Program-made: the position numbers and the translations under genes | Assembly: GCA_913056185.1 (NCBI GenBank) | Contig: CAJXLV010000030.1 | Location: forward strand, 1 to 47,802 | DNA length: 47,802 nucleotides | DNA from: an uncultured Bacteroidota bacterium | GTDB taxonomy: Bacteria; Bacteroidota; Rhodothermia; Rhodothermales; Salinibacteraceae | Reading direction: 5' to 3' | Shown: piece after piece, positions 8,011-14,077 of the stretch | Position numbering within the stretch: the first letter of the stretch is position 1 | How the letters are laid out: each line of letters begins with the position of its first letter | The notes under the pieces: model-generated | The model's input: only the letters and a program-made list of their open reading frames with translations | What the model was told of the DNA's origin: nothing | The model's database searches: none

Positions 8011-8331
8011 ATGCTCGACAATCTGATTATCTTCGTCCTCGCCGCGTTCGTGGGCACCGAAATCCTGACGAAGGTGCCGCAGACGCTCCACACGCCTCTC
8101 ATGTCGGGGGCCAACGCCATCAGTGGCATCACCGTCGTGGGGGCGCTCGTGGCGGCCGGCATGACGCCGGACCCGTGGTCCACCTGGATCGGGTTCGGGG
8201 CGCTGGTGGTGGCCACAATCAACGTGGTCGGCGGCTTCCTCGTCACCGATCGCATGCTCAAGATGTTTGGCAAGAAGAAGGCCTCGCCCGCTTCGGTTGG
8301 GGCGGGCCAGACGAACGGCACGCCGGAGTGA
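8011..8331 (+). CDS. pntAb: NAD(P) transhydrogenase subunit alpha, part 2 (membrane dII part)
   Basis: A small membrane subunit that forms the proton channel together with the membrane part of PntB. The 106-residue product has three hydrophobic segments: residues 3-20, then the family signature LHTPLMSGANAISGI (26-40) leading into the second, and a third ending in GGFLVTDRMLKMF. His27 corresponds to the conserved channel histidine of this subunit. The C-terminus is a short polar tail. ATG at 8011 gives the standard start; the frame is open further upstream through repeat element A but has no homology. Confidence 0.95.
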   Translation: MLDNLIIFVLAAFVGTEILTKVPQTLHTPLMSGANAISGITVVGALVAAGMTPDPWSTWIGFGALVVATINVVGGFLVTDRMLKMFGKKKASPASVGAGQTNGTPE

Positions 8332-8340
8332 GCAGACGAA

Positions 8341-8415
8341 GTGCATGTTGCGTATTGCGTGCTCCGTGGTGCGCATTGCGATCGTGGGGCCGCCCCGACG
8401 CAATACGCAATACGA
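8341..8415. repeat. TTGCG-word inverted repeat element (D)
   Basis: TTGCGTATTGCGT (8348-8360) is perfectly repeated in inverse at 8398-8410, a 13-bp arm with a 37-nt interior. The interior contains GTGGTGCGCATTGCG (8366-8380), which occurs in inverse at 11581-11595 in element E. It sits between pntAb and pntB, inside what looks like one operon, 10 bp after the pntAb stop. Confidence 0.8.
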
Positions 8416-8464
8416 GACAAGAGGCAATTTCTCCCGATAGACTCTCCCCCGTACGGATTTGCCC

Positions 8465-9892
8465 ATGAAGACTGCAATCATCGACCTCACCTATCTGGCC
8501 TCGGCGATGCTGTTCATCTTCGGGCTCAAGCGAATGCAGTCGCCCGTGACGGCCCGGTCGGGGAATGCGCTCGCCGCCTCCGGCATGCTTGTGGCCGTGG
8601 TGGCAACCCTGTTCATCCAAGAGATTTTGTCGTGGCCCATGATCCTGGCCGGGCTGGCCCTCGGGGGGCTCATTGGGGTGGTGTTGGCCCGCACCGTGGA
8701 GATGACGGCGATGCCGGAGCTGGTGGCGGTCTTCAATGGCTTCGGCGGGCTCGCGTCGGCGTTGGTGTCGGGGGCGGAGCTGGCGCGCTACACCAGCGGC
8801 GATGCGGTCGGGTTCGGCGTGGTCTCGGCCGTCACGATTGCGCTGTCGGTCCTGATCGGGACGGTGACCTTCTCCGGCAGCGTGGTGGCCAACGGCAAGC
8901 TGAGTGGCTGGATTACGGGCAATCCCATTTCGTTTCCGGGCCTGCGCGTGCTCACGGGCCTCCTCCTGCTGGGGGCGGGCGGGGCGTTCGGCGTGATGGT
9001 GGCCAATGCCCCCGTCTTTCCCGAGGCGCCGGGCCTCATGATTCAGGGGGCCGTGGGGCTCGCCGGGGCGGCGCTGCTGCTCGGCATCTTGCTGGTGGTC
9101 CCTATCGGCGGGGCCGACATGCCGGTGGTGGTGTCGTTGCTGAACTCGTACTCGGGCCTGGCGGCGGCCGCCACCGGGTTTGTGCTCGACAACACGGCCC
9201 TCATTGTGAGTGGCACGCTCGTGGGCGCCGCGGGCATGATCCTAACGGTGCTCATGTGCGACGCCATGAACCGCTCGCTCGCAAACGTCATGCTTGGCGG
9301 CTTTGGGGGCGATGGGGGCGACGGCACGGGGCCGGATGTGCCGGAGGGCAAGACGGTCAATGAAACCTCGCCGGACGATACGGCCATCCTCGCGCGCTAC
9401 GCGGACAAGGTAGTCATCGCCCCCGGGTACGGCCTGGCCGTGGCGCAGGCGCAGCACGAGGTGCGCGAGCTGGCCGACCTGCTGGAGGCACAGGGCATCG
9501 ATGTGCGGTACGCGATCCATCCGGTGGCGGGCCGCATGCCGGGCCACATGAACGTGCTCCTGGCTGAGGCGAACGTCTCCTACGAAAAGCTCTACGAGCT
9601 GGAGGACATCAACCCAGAGTTTTCGAGCACGGACCTCGCAATTGTGGTCGGCGCCAATGACGTGGTAAACCCGGCCGCCCGCGACGATGAGGGCAGTCCC
9701 ATCTACGGCATGCCCATCCTCAACGTGGACGAGGCGGAGACGGTGGTCATGATCAAGCGCAGCCTCAGCCCGGGCTACTCGGGCGTGCCCAACGACCTCT
9801 TCTACGCCAACAACACCAAAATGCTGTTCAGCGACGCGAAGGAGGCTGTCGCCCAAATTGCCGACGCGGTGAAGGAGATGGAAGAGGCGTGA
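8465..9892 (+). CDS. pntB: NAD(P) transhydrogenase subunit beta
   Basis: Carries the rest of the proton channel (dII) and the NADP(H)-binding domain dIII. The 475-residue product has about eight to nine membrane segments up to residue 280, including GGADMPVVVSLLNSYSG, then a soluble domain with GYGLAVAQAQ (321-330), IHPVAGRMPGHMNVLLAEA, GANDVVNP (396-403) and KRSLSPGYSG (431-440). The channel histidine known as His91 in E. coli PntB is Asn here (VFNGFGG). ATG at 8465 was preferred to a TTG two codons upstream. It is the last gene of serC-pntAa-pntAb-pntB and converges on the esterase gene 40 bp later. Confidence 0.96.
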   Translation: MKTAIIDLTYLASAMLFIFGLKRMQSPVTARSGNALAASGMLVAVVATLFIQEILSWPMILAGLALGGLIGVVLARTVEMTAMPELVAVFNGFGGLASALVSGAELARYTSGDAVGFGVVSAVTIALSVLIGTVTFSGSVVANGKLSGWITGNPISFPGLRVLTGLLLLGAGGAFGVMVANAPVFPEAPGLMIQGAVGLAGAALLLGILLVVPIGGADMPVVVSLLNSYSGLAAAATGFVLDNTALIVSGTLVGAAGMILTVLMCDAMNRSLANVMLGGFGGDGGDGTGPDVPEGKTVNETSPDDTAILARYADKVVIAPGYGLAVAQAQHEVRELADLLEAQGIDVRYAIHPVAGRMPGHMNVLLAEANVSYEKLYELEDINPEFSSTDLAIVVGANDVVNPAARDDEGSPIYGMPILNVDEAETVVMIKRSLSPGYSGVPNDLFYANNTKMLFSDAKEAVAQIADAVKEMEEA

Positions 9893-9932
9893 CGACTTGA
9901 AGGAGGAACGTTGAGCGGTCCGGCGGAGAATG

Positions 9933-10700
9933 CTATGTCGGCTCCTGAGCGCGCATTTGTTTCAGAAGCGGCCGTAGCTGCGTCCACACGGTGCGGGCGA
10001 CGTAGCGGTGGCCCGCGGCGGTGGGATGGATGCCGTCGTCCTGCATGAGAGAGTCGACGCCCGCCACGTCCTGCAGAATGAAGGGGATGAGCGTAACGCG
10101 CCGGTAGGCCGCTGCCACCGCGGGGTACACCTGACGGAACTGGCGGGTGTACGCCTGGCCCAGGTTCGGCGGAATCTGCATGCCGGCCAGGAGCACGTGG
10201 GCCTCCGGATAGGTGGCGAGCGTGGTGTCAATGATGCCGCGCAGGTTTGCCTGGGTCACCGCCGGATCGATGCCGCGCAGGCCGTCGTTGCCGCCCAGCT
10301 CCAGCACCAGCACGTCGACGGAGTCCTGAAGCAGCCACCCGACGCGCTGCAGGCCGCCGGCGGTTGTCTCGCCGCTGACCCCGGCGTTTTGGACCGTCGC
10401 GCCCCACCCGAGTGAGTCAATTTTCTGCTGCAGGCGGGCCGGGAACGCCTCCTCGGGCGACACCCCCAGCCCGGCCGCAATGCTGTTGCCGAGGACAAGC
10501 ACGCGCGGCCCGTTCGGGGCGGGCGCATCGGGGGCGGTGTTGGGGGAAGGCGCGGCAGGGCCCGCGGCCGTTTCCGTGCCTGGATCGGGCGCTGAGGTGG
10601 TGGCCGCAGACGACGAGGCATAATTGGAACGATCTTGCCCACAGCCGAGCCCCAATAGGACCCCGACGAGCAACAACAGGTATAGGCGAACCGTCGTCAT
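9933..10700 (-). CDS. SGNH/GDSL-type esterase lipoprotein, TesA-like
   Basis: Probably an envelope esterase or lysophospholipase. The 255-residue product has a lipoprotein signal peptide with lipobox LGLGC (Cys20), an Ala/Pro/Thr-rich linker to about residue 63, then an SGNH hydrolase domain. Block I is LGNSIAAGLG with nucleophile Ser73 (GDS is changed to GNS), the Gly block is NAGVSGETTAGG, the Asn block LELGGNDGLRG, and the Asp/His block DDGIHPTAAGH. ATG at 10700 starts the signal peptide. It is divergent from a YbbA-like ATPase, the same layout as tesA-ybbA in E. coli. Confidence 0.9.
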   Translation of the reverse strand: MTTVRLYLLLLVGVLLGLGCGQDRSNYASSSAATTSAPDPGTETAAGPAAPSPNTAPDAPAPNGPRVLVLGNSIAAGLGVSPEEAFPARLQQKIDSLGWGATVQNAGVSGETTAGGLQRVGWLLQDSVDVLVLELGGNDGLRGIDPAVTQANLRGIIDTTLATYPEAHVLLAGMQIPPNLGQAYTRQFRQVYPAVAAAYRRVTLIPFILQDVAGVDSLMQDDGIHPTAAGHRYVARTVWTQLRPLLKQMRAQEPT

Positions 10701-10780
10701 AGACAGCAGATGCCATTCAAGAGCAGTGCGCGTCACGCCGAACCGGCATCGCGGCGACAGGGTTTCTGCGCCGCTCTTGC

Positions 10781-10810
10781 GTCTCCATTCCCAGCGTCTC
10801 CGTTCCCAGC
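10781..10810. repeat. 15-bp tandem duplication (I)
   Basis: GTCTCCATTCCCAGC (10781-10795) is followed directly by GTCTCCGTTCCCAGC (10796-10810), one mismatch, then a partial third copy GTCCCACTCC. It lies 22 bp before the start of the ABC ATPase, within its probable 5' leader. Confidence 0.7.
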
Positions 10811-10831
10811 GTCCCACTCCGCCTACAGCCT

Positions 10832-11545
10832 ATGAGCGACTCGCCCGTGCTTCGCGTTGAGACCCTGACCAAGACCTTTCCCAGTGGCGGGCGCACCCTC
10901 ACCGTCATCGACGACGTAAGCTTCTCGGTCGGCGCGGGCGATACGTGTGCCATCGTCGGGCCGTCGGGCAGTGGCAAGACCACGCTGCTTGGCCTGTGCG
11001 CCGGGCTCGACCAGCCCACGAGCGGGACCGTAGAGCTGTGCGGCGTGGACCTGTCCCCGCTCGACGAAGACGAGCGTGCGGAGGTGCGCAACCAGTACGT
11101 GGGGTTCGTCTTCCAGACGTTTCGTCTCTTGCCCACGCTTACGGCCCTGGAGAACGTGATGGTGCCGGCCGAGCTGCGGGGCGACACTGACCCGCAGGCC
11201 CGTGCGGCCGAGCTGCTGGACCAGGTGGGGCTGGGCGACCGGCTGGACCACTATCCCTCGCAGCTTTCGGGCGGGGAGCGCCAGCGAGTGGCCATGGCGC
11301 GCGCTTTCATCAACCGCCCCCGCGTGCTGTTTGCGGACGAGCCCACCGGCAACCTCGATGCCGAGACCGCCGATCGGATTGAGGACTTGCTCTTTGACCT
11401 AAACGAAACGGCGGACACCACCCTGGTCCTGGTCACCCACGACGAAGAACTGGCCGCCCAGACGGAGCGCGTGCTCCACCTCCGGGGCGGCCAGGTTGTG
11501 GGGGACGAGCGCGAAAATGTTGACGACGCGCAGGCGGTGGCGTAA
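10832..11545 (+). CDS. ABC transporter ATP-binding protein, YbbA/LolD type
   Basis: The ATPase of a MacB/LolCDE-type ABC system, which typically moves lipids or lipoproteins from the inner membrane. The 237-residue product has Walker A GPSGSGKT (43-50), Q-loop Gln95, signature LSGGERQ (145-151), Walker B VLFADE (165-170) and the H-loop THD. Like YbbA it is divergent from a TesA-like esterase. The permease that follows ybbA in E. coli is absent: the next gene is a phosphohexomutase on the other strand, so the membrane partner must be encoded elsewhere. Confidence 0.9.
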   Translation: MSDSPVLRVETLTKTFPSGGRTLTVIDDVSFSVGAGDTCAIVGPSGSGKTTLLGLCAGLDQPTSGTVELCGVDLSPLDEDERAEVRNQYVGFVFQTFRLLPTLTALENVMVPAELRGDTDPQARAAELLDQVGLGDRLDHYPSQLSGGERQRVAMARAFINRPRVLFADEPTGNLDAETADRIEDLLFDLNETADTTLVLVTHDEELAAQTERVLHLRGGQVVGDERENVDDAQAVA

Positions 11546-11550
11546 GGGGA

Positions 11551-11595
11551 GCGCAGTGCGCAGTGCGCAAGCGCCGACAGCGCAATGCGCACCAC
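11551..11595. repeat. GTGCGCA-word inverted element (E)
   Basis: Two or three head-to-tail GTGCGCA words are followed by an inverted CGCAATGCGCACCAC (11581-11595). The last 15 nt are the exact reverse complement of 8366-8380 in element D. It lies between the convergent ABC ATPase and phosphohexomutase genes and may work as a bidirectional terminator. Confidence 0.7.
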
Positions 11596-11658
11596 ACAAG
11601 ACCGCTCCGTGCGAGGCCACGCCTGCGCGGGGCCACAAACGCGTTGGTCAGGACGTCC

Positions 11659-13080
11659 TCAGTCGTCGAGCCCAAGCTGCCGGGACGCATCCTTCACCAG
11701 CGCCTCGGCGGCCTCCGGCGATTCGGCCTCCGAGTACACGCGTAGCACCGGCTCGGTGCCCGAGGGGCGGATGAGGAGCCAGCCGTGGTCCGTTACGTGC
11801 TTAAAGCCGTCGAGCGTATCGACGCGCTCCACCGCGTGTCCGTTGATTCCGTCGAGGCCGCCCTGGGTGTCCAGGCGGTCCAGGACATCGGCCTTCTGGT
11901 CCTCCCGAATGTGAATGTCGTCGCGGTAGTTGTAGTGCGGGCCGAACTCTTCGAGCAGCTCGTCCACGAGGGCCGAGAGCGGTCGGTCGCGCTTCACCAT
12001 CATCTCCACGATGAGGAGGCCGATGTAGATGCCATCGCGCTCCGGGATGTGGCCCGAGGCCGCGATGCCGCCAGACTCCTCGCCGCCCACGAGCACGTTG
12101 CCGTCGGCCATCTTCGTAGCGATGTGCTTGAACCCAATCGGGGTCGTCTCCACGGGCACGTCGTAGCGGGCGCCCATCTTGTCGAGCAGGTGAGTGGTGG
12201 AGAACGTCTTCACGATGGAGCCGGTGAGGCCGCGCTCCTCGTGGAGGTACTTTACGAGCAGCGCCAGGATGCGGTGCGAGCTCACAAAGGCGCCGGTCTC
12301 GTCCACCATCCCGATGCGGTCGGCGTCGCCATCGTTGGCCAGGCCCACGGACGCCTCGCCGGTGGCCACCGTCTCGGAGAGCGCGTGGAGGCGGTCCGCG
12401 ATGGGCTCCGGGGCCACGCCGTGGAAGCCGGGATTGTGGTCGTGGCGGAGCGGAATCACCTGATCGTCGCCGAGGAGAGCCTGCACGAGCCCCTGGCCGG
12501 CGCCGAACATGGCGTCGTGCGCCACCGTGAGGCCCGAGCCCTTGATCGCTTCGATGTCGAGGGCGTGGCGGAGGGCGTCGAGGTAGCCGGTGCGCACGTC
12601 GTCGGTCTGGATTGCCCCCTGGGCCGAGAGGGCCTCGAAGGGCGCCAGTGCGCCGCTTCGCGCCCCGTCGGGGACCGCCGCTTCTACCCTGTCGATCATT
12701 TCCGGAGGGGCAGGCCCGCCGAAGTGCGCCTTGATCTTGTAGCCGCTGTACGTGGGCGGGTTGTGGCTGGCCGTAATGACCACGCCCGCGTCCGCCTCGG
12801 CGGCCTGCGTGGCCCAGCTGATGGCCGGGGTGGAGACCACCGAGTCGGCGAGGGTAACGTCCACCCCGGCCTCCGCCAGCACACGCGCGGCGCGGCGGGC
12901 AAACTGCGGCCCCAGAAAGCGGGTGTCGTGGCCGAGGACAACCGCCGGCGTGTCGCCGTAGTCGTCGTGCAGCCACTCGGCGGTGGCCTGCGCCACGCGT
13001 TCGAGGTTCACGAAGGTGTAGTCGTCGGCGATAACGGCGCGCCAGCCGTCGGTGCCAAATTCGATGGGCGTGTTGGACAT
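11659..13080 (-). CDS. Phosphohexomutase (phosphoglucomutase/phosphomannomutase family)
   Basis: Interconverts sugar 1- and 6-phosphates; in this window it could supply mannose-1-P to ManC or glucose-1-P. The 473-residue product has all four active-site elements: TASHNP with the phosphoserine Ser105, the metal loop NDGDADRIG (249-257), the sugar loop GEESGGIAASGH, and the phosphate-binding RPSGTEPVLRVY near the C-terminus. The start at 13080 (MSNTPIEFGTDGWRAV) matches the usual family N-terminus; the upstream open frame is not conserved. The sequence does not settle glucose versus mannose preference. Confidence 0.93.
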   Translation of the reverse strand: MSNTPIEFGTDGWRAVIADDYTFVNLERVAQATAEWLHDDYGDTPAVVLGHDTRFLGPQFARRAARVLAEAGVDVTLADSVVSTPAISWATQAAEADAGVVITASHNPPTYSGYKIKAHFGGPAPPEMIDRVEAAVPDGARSGALAPFEALSAQGAIQTDDVRTGYLDALRHALDIEAIKGSGLTVAHDAMFGAGQGLVQALLGDDQVIPLRHDHNPGFHGVAPEPIADRLHALSETVATGEASVGLANDGDADRIGMVDETGAFVSSHRILALLVKYLHEERGLTGSIVKTFSTTHLLDKMGARYDVPVETTPIGFKHIATKMADGNVLVGGEESGGIAASGHIPERDGIYIGLLIVEMMVKRDRPLSALVDELLEEFGPHYNYRDDIHIREDQKADVLDRLDTQGGLDGINGHAVERVDTLDGFKHVTDHGWLLIRPSGTEPVLRVYSEAESPEAAEALVKDASRQLGLDD

Positions 13081-13327
13081 GAGCGAGGTGCGGTGAGTCG
13101 GAGAGTGGGCGAGAGGCTGCAAGCATCCCGGATTTTCGAGGGACAGTGTCAAGAAAAGGAGGGCCGGGGGGAAAAACCACCAGGACAGCCCGGTGCATCA
13201 GAATTGCATGCCCGGCCCACGGGGCCCCGAGTGGGCGCGGATGCGTCGCAGAGAACGAGCGGAGAGGCTTTGCGTTGAGACGATAGTATTCCCCTGCCCG
13301 CTCCTTCGTGCAGCGCCCCACCGCCCG

Positions 13328-14008
13328 ATGGATGTCCGCCCGCTTGCGCCCCTGCTCCTGTGCGCCCTTGTCGTGTTCGGCCTCTCCGCTCAGCACGCTG
13401 CACAGGCGCAATCCGTACGTGCAGAGGTGGGGGGCGGATGGGCCATCCCATCGTCGGAGATTGCCATGACGGTGGCGAATGGGGGACAGTCGCCCGCGCC
13501 CGAAGAGTTTAACCCCGGTCCCGGCCCCAACATATACGCCGCGGTGGGCCTCGTGTGGACGCTCTCGGACAACTTCGATCTGGAAGGGCGTCTCCGCGCG
13601 CAGCAGTCCCGAATGGCGGTGGACGGGGAAGACTTCGAAGGGACGCGGTGCGGAGGGGCATGCACCCTGCAGAACGACCCGGACGGGCGGGTGTGGGGCG
13701 CAACCATTGAGGGGCAGCTTACGCTCACGTCGGTGGGGCGTGTCAATCCCTACTTCCTCGTGGGGCTGGGCGTCTCGCAAACCACGGTGGACGCGGCAGA
13801 GGTGTTGCCGCCGGGCGACGCGGCGATTTCGCTGACGGAGGTAGACGTGACGGACGCGGGGGGCGACGTCGGGGTTGGGGCCACGACGCGGATCGTGGGC
13901 GGGCTTTTTGCAACCGCGGAGGCCCGCGTGACCGGCAGCCTGCCGGGGGCCAAGGAGAACGCCGTGACGACCTTTCCCTTTACGCTGGGGCTTTCGTACA
14001 CCTTTTAA
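13328..14008 (+). CDS. Predicted outer-membrane beta-barrel protein
   Basis: The 226-residue product has a signal peptide ending near AAQAQS. It then alternates Gly/aromatic-rich strands (VRAEVGGGWAIP, IYAAVGLVWTL, PYFLVGLGVSQ) and ends in FPFTLGLSYTF, a typical barrel closing strand with terminal Phe. A single Cys pair (RCGGAC) lies in a probable loop. The ATG at 13328 begins the signal peptide. The specific function is unknown; it resembles small OmpA/OmpW-like porin domains in general pattern only. A secreted protease gene follows 69 bp later. Confidence 0.8.
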   Translation: MDVRPLAPLLLCALVVFGLSAQHAAQAQSVRAEVGGGWAIPSSEIAMTVANGGQSPAPEEFNPGPGPNIYAAVGLVWTLSDNFDLEGRLRAQQSRMAVDGEDFEGTRCGGACTLQNDPDGRVWGATIEGQLTLTSVGRVNPYFLVGLGVSQTTVDAAEVLPPGDAAISLTEVDVTDAGGDVGVGATTRIVGGLFATAEARVTGSLPGAKENAVTTFPFTLGLSYTF

Positions 14009-14077
14009 CGTGGCGCACTCCTAAGGTGTGCCGGGGCGGGGCTCCCTGATTCAGTCCTTGATCATCCGACTTCTTTT

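Noticed and set aside
11785-13278. 497-codon open frame antisense to the phosphohexomutase
   Set aside because: All four active-site motifs are on the minus strand; the plus frame is a composition effect.
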